Shown: positions 1 through 11,207, counted from the first letter of the stretch. The stretch is 44,011 bases of DNA from Saksenaea vasiformis B4078 (GCA_000697055.1 JNDT01002325.1:1-44011), one strand, 5' to 3'. The notes: a model not told the origin generated them from the letters alone. A program made the numbers and translations.

Positions 1-1340
1 CGTGTTTTCCCCCCCCCCCCCCCCTCATCAATATAGACACTTGCCGATATATAACTTCCTTTTATATGCTTCACGAATAACCTTCGCTAACTCTTTGTAG
101 TCTTTTCTCGAACGTTGAGCCACGCGTGGATTAAAATTCCAAGTGACCTGTGCAAGAACTTCGTGAAACTCCTCAGCTATCTGAAGATGTATTGGGATAC
201 ATGGAAATATCCACTTGATCGGATCATCTTGTCCTACGTTACTTTATGAGATAAGGACTTGCAGTTTTAGCCTTATACCACTGTGCTTAATCAAACCTTA
301 ATCTAGTGCCTTGAACAACGAGCGGCACAAGTCATTCCATGAACTTCTACCTAATTTCAAATCGCAGTAATATAATAGATAGTATCATATCACAGGTGTT
401 TCCTTAACGATTCCGGCTAGACTTTTTCTATCTGGCAGTTGGCGAAGGGTGCTTCTGTACTGCGTACTAACCTTCTTTTAGCTTGAAGTATTTTTCTTTC
501 TTCTTTAAGCTGTTTGGCCTCTCACTACTATGTATAAGGTCTCTAAGGTGCTTGTGGGTAGGTCAAGCACTGGACGCGAACTTAACGGCAAATATTGGCC
601 ACCGCTTACGGAATGAACCAAACAAGGATATTATATTGCGCCATCCCAAAAGCTGACGGGCCGAGCCGAATACTGACATACCGCTCTAGCAACTGTATAT
701 GAATACTTAGTCACGTCAATGCCTCGCAGATCCTAAAGCTGTCATCAAGGCTTGCGAACGAGAGACACACAAACCTTACTGAAATAACGTAAAAATCCGG
801 AGAAGGTCTCTTTGTATGTTACACTTCTTGTTTCCGATCATTTTTAGTGCGTTAAGTACACTTTAGATGTAATGAACGTATTGCACACTTCATTGATAGA
901 GATTAGAGTTTACAGAGTTTTCCCAACTCTACACTTCATATAGCACGTTCGCGTCTTTCACTAAGGGTCCACATTATTCATACTTCATACATAAATGCAA
1001 CCTGACGTTCTCAGATACGTAGATACCGACGTTATTAATATGAAACACATAATTATTTTTGGTATTGTTTTCATTCGCTCCAGCACCTTCCATCTTATGA
1101 ATTGTTGTGATAAGCTACTTACAATAACTCAATGTAAAACCGTACACAACGGTTATCTCCAAACTCACACGTATTCTTAGTATTTTCGTTTTTTCCACCT
1201 GGAAAACTATCAAGGATGGTCCAATATCAATTCATATAACAGATAAACTAGGTTCGAATAGAATAGCTTTGGGTCAGGTTTCGGGAAAGATGTATTAGAA
1301 GCAATGTAAATTTCAATTCAATGATTAGTACGTCATGTCC
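1..1340. other. intergenic, no gene seen
   Basis: The window opens with a run of 16 C at 9-24. Beyond that I see only short open frames with no family resemblance and no splice-linked coding pattern. A partial gene running in from the left edge cannot be excluded, but none is visible. Confidence 0.6.
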
Positions 1341-2875
1341 CTAATCTTCTTTCTTGGAGGTTGGCACCTGCTCCTCCGCTCTGGTGCTATTAAGCAGCCA
1401 GATCAAAAGAGTGATGATGGCTGCCACACCAGCAAAGACTACAGTCCAATACTGTTGAAGAAATCGTAAAAGCGTTTGGACTGGCTGGCTTCTAGCTGCT
1501 GGTATCGTTGATGTTCCAGCAAGTGTCCCATTTGCTGCAGCTTCTAATGCAGTCATAAGCTTCTCGGGTTCACCCATTGTCAATGACGCTGCCTCTGCAT
1601 CTCGATCGTAATAAATATTTTTCTATACACGCATAAGTATATCATATCGCACCTTTTGCCTTTTTGTTTTGCTCTTACCGTTGGGTCCAAAATAAGCACT
1701 GCAGGCATCATAGCTTGTGTAATTCCATAGGTACGGTAAACAAAATTGCTATAGGTATTACCGTCCAGTTCGGCAAAAACAGCAACCACTTTCGAATGTT
1801 CTCGCCAATGCTCGGCAGTGCTGCGAAACCGGATACGACTAGCATCCTCCTTGAAAATACCGAGAACAACTAATCGATCGCCTCGCAGAAATCTCGCTGA
1901 GTTATGGCGACCAATGTTGCTAACCAACGGAAAACTTTCCTTGTTAACCCAAGCGGCTAGACTATCGGCGGACCATTCATCGTTTGTGTAAGTTACATGA
2001 CGGCCGTCTTTGATTATCACAATTCCAGAACCAAATTGATCTCTCACTTCAGGATCGTTTGCGGTCCAAAATGGCACGCGGTCCATGAACTGATATGCTA
2101 CTTCCCGAAGTACATCCTATCCGCATAACCATCAGTACCGTCAAAATATACTTCGTTTCTGATCTAACCGAATGATCTGTATCTTCTTCAGTACGAATAT
2201 ACACTAGGTTCACTTCGTCGTTTTCGTTCTTTTGCCATTGCTGCATGTCATCATAAGTCGTACGTCTCAGTGGCGGACTATAGGGTGAAGGAGGACGTTA
2301 GAGAAGCCACAGATCATTTCTATTTCTGACCTCGTCAATTTTTGAACATAGTTTAGCAGATGATCAAGAGATCGGTCGCCTGAATATTCAAATATTGACC
2401 CGTGGGACATACTATTATGCAATCATGTTAACAAAGCAAGACATAAGAATACAAACAATTTACAATCGGAGCGAGGGAAGACCAGAGACATTGTACTCCG
2501 TACATAAAGCTTGCAAAGTATCCATGTCAGTCGGTTCGCTCTTCACGTAGTTTAATTTTACCTCTGTCGGTTTCGCAGTTGACTTGACCTATATTGATCT
2601 TATCGCCAAGGGTTTGGGCAAGTTGCTCCCAGATGGGTTCAAGTCGTTGGCAATGGCCACACCAGGGTGCATAAAATTTGATAAACCATGGTTGGCCGGC
2701 ACTAATGCTTTGAAGCATGTCGCTCGTCATTTCAATGGATTGTCCATTGGCGTTGACAGCACTATATTGAAATGATATTGGCGTTTAGAAGTACATTCAA
2801 ATAGCCAAAGCTATTGTTTCTAACTACCCACCCCACTAAAGCAGTCAACCCTAGTAACAGAAGAAAGAGACGCAT
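1341..2875 (-). CDS. TMX3-like transmembrane thioredoxin / protein disulfide isomerase
   Basis: Predicted ER membrane oxidoreductase that forms or rearranges disulfides in secretory proteins. Hand splicing gives seven exons (2875-2832, 2761-2562, 2509-2464, 2411-2331, 2277-2169, 2116-1679, 1592-1341), all GT-AG, closing in frame as 389 residues. The start at 2875 begins a clear signal peptide (MRLFLLLLGLTALVGAVNA). A thioredoxin domain follows with FYAPWCGHC, so both active-site cysteines are present, and the conserved 'VSGLPSLRF' cis-proline segment is split by an intron. Further thioredoxin-like domains occupy the middle. Near the C terminus lies one hydrophobic helix (VVFAGVAAIITLLIWLL), and the protein ends in KKED, a KKxx ER-retrieval signal. 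This architecture matches animal TMX3, which is somewhat longer (about 450 aa). A general PDI-family name would be the cautious alternative. Confidence 0.88.
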
Positions 2876-3410
2876 TTCTGAGCCAAGGAAGCTACAACAA
2901 AGGCCATAATTTCTCCGCTATTCTAAATAAATTTTACGTGTTGGAGGAAGGGTCGAATACGTGTCATTAATAGTTAAAACTTTCTTTTGCATTAGGTTGG
3001 ACCACGGCGAACGCAAAATTTACTCGAGCAGTATAAAAATCATCCATGCTTCGTATATGAATGCCAGTATACACTTACCCTGAAAGAGTGGCTTCGACGT
3101 TTGCAGGTGAGGTGCTCTACGGATCGCAGAAAATTTACGGGTACAATTAGATATCGGACTACGAACTTGACGTGTTGCCTACCTGAGCACCTACGGGCGC
3201 GAAGGCCTAGCCCATTTTTCTTCTGGGCGCGCGGTTGGTCCAATGGTGTGGCCTGCTCTGCGTGCTTTGAAGCTTGCAGTTAGATTGCGCAGGTTATCCG
3301 ACACCTATAGATCACGAAAAGAGTAAGGAAGCAAATCGAATAGAATGTTACAAAAAGAACATACCAAAGGCCCAAAGAGTGTATTAAGAGACGGTTTCGA
3401 TATCATTTTA
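2876..3410. other. intergenic between TMX3-like gene and transposon
   Basis: This should hold the promoter of the leftward TMX3-like gene and the insertion flank of the Tc1 element. I see no further gene. The 17-base string at 2916-2932 recurs at 34094-34110, with no extended similarity around it. Confidence 0.5.
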
Positions 3411-3412
3411 TA

Positions 3413-3443
3413 CACTCCAAAGTAGCAAGTCTGTGGACGGTAG
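3413..3443 (+). repeat. left terminal inverted repeat of Tc1 element
   Basis: The 31 bases match the reverse complement of 4669-4699 with one mismatch at the fifth base (C here, A on the right). The next 15 bases are also partly alike, both containing CTCCGCTA. Confidence 0.92.
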
Positions 3444-3521
3444 GGCAAACTCCGCTACTTTCAGTTCATACTTCAAAATCTTTTACAGTTGTTTTCCCTC
3501 TTTTTCTTATAAAGTTATTTC

Positions 3522-4550
3522 TATGCCATTTGGAGATATTTCCAATACTACTCGAAAGCATAACTGTCATATGGTGCTATCGCCAAGGCCAAAGGACTTG
3601 GAAAATCGAGTGTGCATCGTATTGTAAAGCACGTTAGTGTGTATGGTTCTCCGACTTCTAAACCAAGAGAAGGAAGACCCAAGAAGATTACGAAACGATC
3701 ATGTCGAGCCATTGAACGCAGCATCCGCTACAATCCGCGTACACCCCTGAAGGTTCATCACGCGACTTTCTCCGAAATATGCATGAAGGTTTCATTGAGC
3801 ACATTCGCCAAAACTGTGCACGAACTTGGGTTCTCTTCACGCCGCCCTATTCGTAGACCTAGGTTAACAGAAAACCACAGAACCAGACGGCTAAAGTGGG
3901 CAGAGGAACGCGTGAACTGGACTCCTGAGCGATGGCAGAAGGTAATCTGGAGCGATGAGTCCAGATTCCATGTCATTGGTAACGATGGTCGGGTACGTGT
4001 CTTGCGGAAGGATGGCGAAGGTCTTCTGGAACAGCACATCACCGAAACTACAAAGTTCGGCAGTGGCTCGGTAATGGTATGGGGCTGCTTCAATGCAGAT
4101 GGGGTTGGCCTCATTCAAGTGGTAGATGGCAGGATGGATGGGAAGGAGTACATCAAGGTTTTGCAGAGAAACTTGATACCATTTTTGAAGGAGAACAAGT
4201 TAGATGACCACATCTTTCAGGAAGACAATGCCCCATGTCATAAGAGCAAGGCCGTGCAGCGATGGAAGAGCAAACATGGTGTCTCCTTCATGCAAGACTG
4301 GCCTGTACAAAGTCCAGATCTCGATCCTATTGAGCATCTCTGGGACGAGCTGGAGCGCCGTCTGGTAAAGAGGAGACACCTAATTCACAAGCCAGAACAG
4401 TTGGAGGCAGCACTCATGGAAGAGTGGCATGCCGTCCCTGCAAGCATCTGTGAAAGCCTGGTTGCTTCCATGCCAAAAAGGTGTCAAGCCGTGATTGAGG
4501 CGCGTGGGGGCCACACACACCTTACTAAATTCATACGACAATGGAAATAA
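3522..4550 (+). pseudogene. Tc1-family transposase, catalytic domain intact, N-terminal frameshift
   Basis: Cut-and-paste transposase. From codon 3612 onward a 312-codon frame is open and carries a GRPKK motif (AT-hook-like) followed by the DDE domain: D115 (WSDES), D205 (QEDNAPCH) and E241 (SPDLDPIEHLW), numbered from that codon. 35 residues separate the last two, so the spacing is DD35E rather than the DD34E usual in Tc1. That frame has no ATG: a stop at 3561 lies just upstream of the helix-turn-helix segment (GAIAKAKGLGKSSVHRIVK). An ATG at 3522 opens a different frame, reading MPFGDISNTTRKH, which looks like the missing N terminus. A small indel near 3555-3570 would explain this, so the copy is probably non-autonomous. 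A short intron joining the two frames is possible but no good splice pair is visible. Confidence 0.8.
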
Positions 4551-4668
4551 ATATGCTTCATATCTAACTTGTTCTACGTCTAGCATCTTTAAGTGCATTA
4601 AGTAGCATTTATCAAGTGCATATGAAGTATACAGTGTTGTCAGGAAATCAGATTAGCGGAGATTAGTG

Positions 4669-4699
4669 CTACCGTCCACAGACTTGCTACTTTGTAGTG
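4669..4699 (-). repeat. right terminal inverted repeat of Tc1 element
   Basis: Reverse complement matches 3413-3443 in 30 of 31 positions. It is immediately followed by the TA duplication at 4700-4701. Confidence 0.92.
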
Positions 4700-4701
4700 T
4701 A

Positions 4702-5710
4702 TGCAGAGATGGGAAGATGACTAGTTGCAATTGCTCATCTTGACGTAAGTGGTAAAGTAATTGGCTGAGAACAGTATTACTTCTGGAACGATGATGCTAC
4801 GTTTCATGGAAAAATAACAAATACTGTTTATACAAGGAACGTACAATAGCCCCAACCACTACTGATCTACAGCACAATAGTGGTTGCACGCGTCGTATAT
4901 GAATCCAGTGAGATACAGCGACAGGTCTATGATCGAGGCCGGCCACAACAGTTTCCTAATGCATGAATTACCTGTACCGATCATGGATACACATGAAAAG
5001 TGGAACCAACGCGCTCGTAGTTCTATCTCCAGTCGTGTGCCTTCTCGAAATAATACGATGCCTATTGAGACCCGCTGGTACTAAAGCGAGGGTTCTTATA
5101 TCGGATTAATCGTGCACGGTTGGATTTCCTGGTATACGTGATATCGGATAACTATTCTAATGCCGTGAAATTTTCGCGGTCGGTATGAAACTGACGACGT
5201 GAGTAGAGGTATTCAGGTGACACGATAGGTATTGGATGACACGCGATATAGATGACTTGTAGCAAACCTACCTCTAGCAATCTATTGTCGAAGATGGGCA
5301 ATGCTGAATGTAACAGCAGTTACTGGGTATTTTACGGGGTGAACAGAGTTGTGCACCGTGGTGATGTGGTTCAAGTCAGAGCCCATAGAAGCCAATAGCG
5401 AATAGAAAAACATGGATGATCCTGATATCCTTACCGTGAATGTAACAGTACAAACCAAACCAATTGAAGAAAAAAAGAGCTACATAAAAAAACCCTGAAG
5501 GTGTGCAGCTTTATTTTTTTTTAGAACAATGACTATAACGTCATTCAGATAGGTCGACACATAATCCTTTTCCCTTTTCTTTCGTCAAAAGGTTTAGACT
5601 TGTGAGTTTGGATGTACAGTTTGGGTTTTATAGTAGGTTGTGTACATGTGTGTGCGTGTGAGTTAATGTTTAATGCTCGTTGAGGTTTGGTGACTTCATG
5701 TAGTTAGCAT
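4702..5710. other. intergenic, no gene seen
   Basis: No coding region recognised. Positions 4802-4841 share two blocks (TTTCATGGAAA and TTTATACAAG-AACG) with 7877-7914, possibly remains of a dispersed repeat. The last 200 bases are T/A-rich and fit the 3' UTR of the leftward 6PGDH gene. Confidence 0.5.
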
Positions 5711-7344
5711 TTAAGCCTGGTAGGTAGAAGCGGAGACGTTGCCACCGCGGCCGGTCCAGTTGGTGTGGACCCACTTGCCGGGGGCGTCCAAAAGTTCGTA
5801 GGTGTGGGCACCGAAGTAATCACGCTGGGCCTGGAGGAGATTAGCAGGGAGCATCTCCTTGCGGTAACCATCGTAGAAGTTCAAGGCCGTGGAAAGGGCA
5901 GGGGTGGGGATACCCATCAAGACAGCCTGGGCAATGACGTTTCTCCAGGCAGTCTGGGCCTTGGCGGTGGCATCCTGGAAGAAGGGATCGAACAACAAGT
6001 TCTCGAGATCGGGCTTGTTGGTGTAGGCATCCTTGATCTTGCCCAAGAAGGCGGAGCGGATAATGCATCCACCACGCCACATCAAGGCAATGCCGGCGTT
6101 GTTCAAGTGCCAGCCGTAGTCCTTGGCAGCTTGACGCATCAACATGAAACCTTGAGCATAGGAAACAATCTTGGCAGCGTACAAGGCCTGTCCGAGCTGA
6201 GCAATGAATTCCTTCTTGTCACCAGTGAACTTAACGTCGGTGGGACCGGCAAGAATCTTGGAAGCACGGGTACGCTCGTCCTTGAGGGAAGAAAGACAGC
6301 GAGCATAGACAGCCTCGCCAATCAAGGTCACAGGGATACCACGGTCAAGCGAATCAATACCAGTCCACTTGCCAGTACCCTTCTGACCAGCAGTATCTCT
6401 GATCTTCTCAACAATAGGTGTACCATCCGTATCCTTGAACTTGAGGATGTCGCGTGTAATTTCAATCAAGTACGAGTCCAATTCACCCTTGTTCCATTCT
6501 TCGAACTGGGCGGCCATCTCATCTGAAGTAAGACCAAGACCCTCCTTCATGATCTGATACACTTCACAAATCAACTGCATGTCACCATACTCAATACCGT
6601 TGTGAACCATCTTGACATAGTGGCCGGCACCGGTCTCACCGACCCAGTCGCAGCAGGGAGCACCATCGGGAGCCTTGGCAGAAATAGCCTGGAAGATGGG
6701 CTTGATGTGTTCCCAGGCAGCGTTGTTACCACCGGGCATGAGCGAAGGACCATAACGGGCACCTTCCTCACCACCAGAAACACCGGAACCAACAAACAAA
6801 ATACCCTTCTCTTCCAATTCCTTGGTGCGACGAATAGAGTCGGGGAAGTGAGAGTTACCACCATCGATAATGATATCACCCTTCTCCAGATAAGGCAAGA
6901 GCTGGTCAATGAAGGCATCAACAGCAGAGCCGGCCTTGACGAGCAACATAACCTTTCTAGGGCGCTTCAACTTGGCACAAAGCTCCTCAACAGAGTGAGC
7001 ACCGACGATGTTGGTACCTACGGTTGTAAAAAAAATAAGTTAGATGCTGTTTTTGTTTCTTTGCTTCTTACCTTTGGCTTCGTTCTCCAAGAAGTTGTCA
7101 ACCTTGGAGGTGGTACGGTTGTAAGCGCACACAACGAATCCGTTATCGTTCATGTTAAGGATAAGGTTTTGACCCTAAAATCCAAGTTGCTTAGCGTAAC
7201 AAGATTACGAGGGTATGGTAACTCACCATGACAGCCAAACCAATGAGACCGATATCAGCGCTGTAAGGAACAAAAAGGTACGCGTTCAGTTTCTGTATCT
7301 CGTTGATCATGTTACTTCAGAATAACTTACACAGCTTGCGACAT
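5711..7344 (-). CDS. gnd1: 6-phosphogluconate dehydrogenase, decarboxylating
   Basis: Oxidative pentose phosphate enzyme: 6-phosphogluconate + NADP+ gives ribulose 5-phosphate + CO2 + NADPH, in the cytosol. Four exons; the first codes only for MSQAV (7344-7331), followed by a GTAAGT donor. The spliced protein is about 485 residues, the usual length (yeast about 489). The N-terminal Rossmann motif is GLAVMGQNL, followed by the NADP-contacting NRT. The substrate and catalytic segment VKMVHNGIEYGD holds the expected Lys (about 186), Asn (about 190) and Glu (about 193). The family signature (DRGIPVTLIGEAVYARCLSS) and the C-terminal all-helical domain are intact. The start at 7344 is the only ATG giving the conserved N terminus. 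It faces a long upstream region shared with no obvious gene. Confidence 0.97.
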
Positions 7345-9321
7345 TTCGTTTGTTTGTTTTTTTCTTCAAGAGAAAGGGAAGAAGAGAAGAATAAAGAAAA
7401 AGTAATAAAGAATTGACTCGGGATATAAAAAGCGTGGGGGTTCAAACACCAAGAGATGATGTAAGCAATAGATTTGGTTGGATGATTTCGGGCTTTATCA
7501 TATCTTTTGAAAGTACGCGTTTCCATTTCTCTTCCTCTTATTCGGTATTAGTCACAAAAGTAGGTCATAAACAGTGCTTGTTATAAATGCTTACATCAGT
7601 CAGTTTATATAATAGATTGAGGTACACTTTAACGTGTCTTACTCAATCTGCACTGCCTTATCCGATTGATCTTTGGGTTATTTAAACCCCAGCTCCCCCA
7701 AAGTATTTCCGCCCAAAAAAATAAATCCGGTTGTTAACTGTTTCCCGCCCAACAAAGTTCGGTTTAATATTCAGTCGGGAAATTGTTCGCAAATAGCGGA
7801 ATAAGATGACAAATCACCCGGGGAGATGAGATGACAGGTGCATAGCACCTCACCCTTCCCAAAAAGCAATATCGCATTTCATGGAAATTTACAATGCAAT
7901 TTATACAAGAAACGCGTATTTTCTGTGTCTATGTAGGTAACTCTGCAGGTACAACTTTGTCTATGGTGTTACCTAGGCAAATTGTATTACGTTTTCCATA
8001 CGTAAGCCGCGGAGGAGGAGAAGAGTTTTGGCATATGAAACGGAAAAAGTGGGCAGAAAAAAACATCCCATCTCCAGAAGAGTCGTATGGCCTTTGAGGA
8101 CTAACGTGAAGAAGCTTTGTTCCTACCCCAAAACGATCATGACAGCGACTAATCTGATCGATTTCTTGCGGAATACGACACAGTGGTTGTTCGTTTCATT
8201 ATGCATCTCGCAAATTTTGCAAGTCACCCATGGCTCTTCCGCGCCTTGTCAAGAAATTCCGCTGCACTGTCAATGGAAGAGCTCAGTCTCTCTACTTGCA
8301 TAACGACAAAATACGCTCTCTAGTACTTGTACAATGAATATCGATTTCCAACTTGCTATATTATGTTCATACTGCAAGTTTTCCGGGCGTCATTTCGGGG
8401 TACTTCTATATTTTATCGACAGCACATTGCACTGTTCACTGGTCGCTGAGTACCATTTGGTGGCATGATAGAATAAAAATGATAAAATAGAATTTGGACA
8501 GTTACTTATCCATCTTTTCATTGGTATAGGATTAATGAGCTTGATTGTAGTAACGCAGCGTAGGTGTATTTTTTTTTCGGAACCCGCTGCACGATGACTT
8601 ATCGCTGTGCAGAGCCGTAGTACTCAAATCGTCGGGTAGGGATCGAACCAGAAGTCGGCGAAGCCAACCAGAAGTGTTACCCTTGGTGATGTTTTCACAA
8701 GTGCAGTATGGCACGTTTTGTGAGGATCGAGTACTTGAACTTAACGGGCAAGCGTTGTACTCCTGAATTTCAGTACTGCGCGTAATCAATCCTTTCTAGT
8801 TGAAACTTGGCTCATCATGGGATGTTCAATTTTTGTGTACGTGTAAAAATCCGTCCATAAACAGTATTATACACAGATCATGGTAACTGCAGGACGGTAC
8901 ACTAAATAACGAGTCGGTAGTCTTCATCATGCAACACAGACGTTGTTTCCGACATATTAGCGAACATTACATCGGAAAGCGGCATAATTCATAGGTAGAA
9001 AGGACTAAAGGTTTCCACTTCGAGATGATTTATTTATTGATATGGAATAGCGAGACAAGTGTCATCCAATAGGTGGAATGACCGTTGTCATCTGAATATT
9101 CGGTGATTCGTTTTCCTTACTGCTGGTATCCGCACTTTCATGCTATGGTCACATTTGGAGGCTCGTGTGAGACAAATTCCCATTATCTATCGATGACGAC
9201 AGATTACGCAAGGCAAGTGGAAAACCAGGAGTTATGGAATCTGTGAGGCCACCGTCACATTGAAAAGTGCGCATGATGCTAACTTAACGTTCCTATCCTT
9301 TTTTCTTTCTAAAACAATCTC
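7345..9321. other. intergenic region upstream of 6PGDH and DinB-like genes
   Basis: Nearly 2 kb without a recognisable gene. The A/T- and pyrimidine-rich part next to 7344 fits a 5' UTR and promoter. 7741-7750 matches an E2F-type site. 7877-7914 repeats part of 4802-4841. A B-box-like TTCGATCC on the minus strand near 8645 does not fold into a tRNA. Confidence 0.5.
7741..7750 (+). promoter_or_regulatory. E2F-consensus-like site TTTCCCGCCC
   Basis: Matches the animal and plant E2F/DP consensus TTTSSCGC. It lies about 400 bp upstream of the 6PGDH start. Site function is inference; the link is suggested only because a DP gene occurs at 40.2-41.5 kb, and a short motif like this can occur by chance. 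Confidence 0.25.
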
Positions 9322-10061
9322 ATGGCCATCCGAAACGTAGCACATCACACAATGCAACAAGCTATTGATCTTGTGCATTTATTGAACGACGACGTGTACG
9401 TTCGTTCTTCCACAGTGTTTCCCGGAAGCACAATCGGCAAACACGTGAGGTACATGCCTTCCCCCATACTTGATTCCCCACACGGAATCCTTATGCATTT
9501 GCTGATACTCACAGGCCAGGCATCTATACGATCACTTCCGTTTACTGTACCTGAATACTCCAGAAGCGACAAGCGCAACTCCAACTTGGGTTGTAGACTT
9601 TGACAAGCGAGATCGGAATGTAAAGCAAAGCTTTGCATGTTGTCCTTGCCATATTTGTTATGCCAATGTAAACTGAACCCTTTCTTTTTCTTTGGACAGA
9701 ATGCAATGGAGACAAATCGCCAGAAAGCTATTGCCGACTTGCAAGCTATGCAATCTTTAATCAAGGATCGACCGCTTCCTTTGGATGCACCACTGACCTT
9801 GTCGGCAGCCATTGATGCAGCAGACTTACACAAGTACAATTACAACTCATCTTTTGGTCGTGAGCTATGGTACTGTTGTATTCATGCGGTAAGTATCTTA
9901 TCATTTTCATGCATCTGGCTTGTTCCCTTTGAACTCAAGTGTTTTCCTATTAGATACATCACTTTGCAGCCATCAAAGCTATATGCATTGAATCTGGAAT
10001 CCAATTACCCGACGATTTTGGCATGGCTCCATCTACCTTACAAGAACGGCCGGCCAAATGA
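9322..10061 (+). CDS. DinB-like (DinB/YfiT-type four-helix) protein
   Basis: Four exons (9322-9444, 9515-9619, 9700-9888, 9954-10061), GT-AG, closing as 174 residues. The product looks like the DinB/YfiT-type four-helix-bundle family, whose bacterial members are metal-binding and often thiol-dependent transferases or of unknown role. Visible hallmarks are the histidine segment GKHARHLYDHFRLLYLN after the first helix, the VDFDKRDRN segment, and the C-terminal SSFGRELWYCCIHAIHHF, whose His-x-x-His-His resembles the second metal-ligand patch. No signal peptide or membrane segment is seen, so it is probably cytosolic. It is convergent with the SND3 gene. I recognise the fold from motifs only; substrate and biological role are unknown. 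Confidence 0.75.
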
Positions 10062-10550
10062 TAATAACAATAGTCTTGCACGAGTCAGTACATTGCCTAA
10101 GGAGTTTAAATATACATGTATATCTTGTTCTTCCCTCATACATAACTGAAATCAATGTCATTGTCCGTCAGTTTACACAAAGCACTATTCAAAAAGTCCC
10201 GCTTCCATGTTTTCTTTTTAGTGATTCTCAGTTGCACTGATATCTAGAGTGGTAGTGAAAAGAGACACTCCCCACCCCGTACGCAAAATTTAAAATGGCT
10301 ATTTGGCTATGCAAAGCAGCCAATGCCATTCATATCCGATCTTAACCTCCCGTACAATTATAAAGTTGTATAATAAAGCTTTTACTGCGTAAGCAGCAAT
10401 AAAGAAAAATGAGTAGTTTATAATTTACAACCAGGAAGAAATACAACAAAGACAATCACCACGGGAAACTCGAGATCCACGCTCTAGCCTTCCCCTTTGC
10501 TTCCCTCATTCTTCCTCAACCTTCCCTCGTTCTTTTCTCAATTACTTAGT
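10062..10550. other. convergent intergenic, 3' ends of DinB-like and SND3 genes
   Basis: Separates two converging genes. It is A/T-rich with AATAAAG-type strings near 10372 and 10400 that could serve polyadenylation. No gene seen. Confidence 0.5.
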
Positions 10551-11207
10551 TTACTCCTTCTTGGCGTGGTTGTCCTCGACAGCAGGTGTGCTTTCGGATG
10601 TTGAACTGTTGTCGCCAGCACCGCCAAAGAGAGCACCGAAAGGATTTTCGGCCTTGAAGGGTCGCTTGAGTTCACCTTCTGGTGCATCACCCCACAAATG
10701 GATCAAGGCGACCTTGTTAGTAAGCAAGTTCTTGACGGGCAGGATAGCTTGCAATAACAAAGGCTGAGTCCACTTGAATTGCCAGTGCATAACGGAAATC
10801 ATGATGATCGAAGTGGCACTAGACTGAATGAATTTCTTAACCTGGGCAATGTCGTAGTCCATGTTGGTGGTCACCACCGTTTGTGGCTCTCCCGTAGGGC
10901 CAGAAAAGCTGGGACTAGGTGGCTCGACATAACGCAACACCGTTCTGTCTAGAACAGCGTAAGCCTCAACTCACCAACCACTTTGCACACTTTTCTACCC
11001 CACTCTATTCTTACCATTCTTTTTCTTGACCAAAGAAATTAACATGTATGCCATGAGGATTACCAGGGCCTGTGCACCGTAGTAACCCAGTCTTGCCATC
11101 ATCAACGTATTAGGATCCTCCCAGTCGATCTTCTTGGCAAACTGCATCGTCAAAATAACGAAGGCAAGATTGAATATAGGTGACGAGAGGAAGCTTGGAG
11201 ACCCCAT
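10551..11207 (-). CDS. SND3: SND3 / Pho88 ER-targeting membrane protein
   Basis: Homologue of yeast Pho88/Snd3, an ER membrane component of the SRP-independent (SND) route for inserting membrane proteins. Two exons (11207-11015 and 10948-10551) give 196 residues, close to the yeast protein (188). The N terminus MGSPSFLSSPIFNLAFVILTM and the following hydrophobic stretch (YYGAQALVILMAYMLISLV) are membrane segments, followed by the conserved LRYVEPPSPSF region and QVKKFIQSSATSIIMISVMHWQFKWTQPLL across two runs. The C-terminal tail is Ser/acidic and ends AKKE, a possible weak ER-retrieval signal. It diverges from glucosidase II alpha, another ER protein, across about 1.07 kb. Confidence 0.93.

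Larger units (their letters stand above)
3411..4701 (+). mobile_element. Tc1/mariner-superfamily DNA transposon
   Basis: Complete-looking Tc1-type element of 1,287 bp (3413-4699) flanked by TA target duplications at 3411-3412 and 4700-4701. The 31-bp terminal inverted repeats begin CACTNCAAAG and differ at a single base; weaker similarity continues inward for about 15 bp. One transposase gene lies between them. Size, TA duplication, short TIRs and the transposase family all agree with Tc1-like elements. The near-identical TIRs suggest a fairly recent insertion, although the transposase appears damaged near its N terminus. Confidence 0.92.

Noticed and set aside
5765..6526. 253-codon open frame on the plus strand
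   Set aside because: It is the exact antisense of the conserved 6PGDH exon, with Gly/Val-rich text typical of antisense frames.
8600..8740. Possible tRNA on the minus strand (GGTTCGATCCCT near 8645)
   Set aside because: The bases flanking the TTCGATC loop do not pair as a T stem, and no acceptor stem or A box at proper distance could be found.
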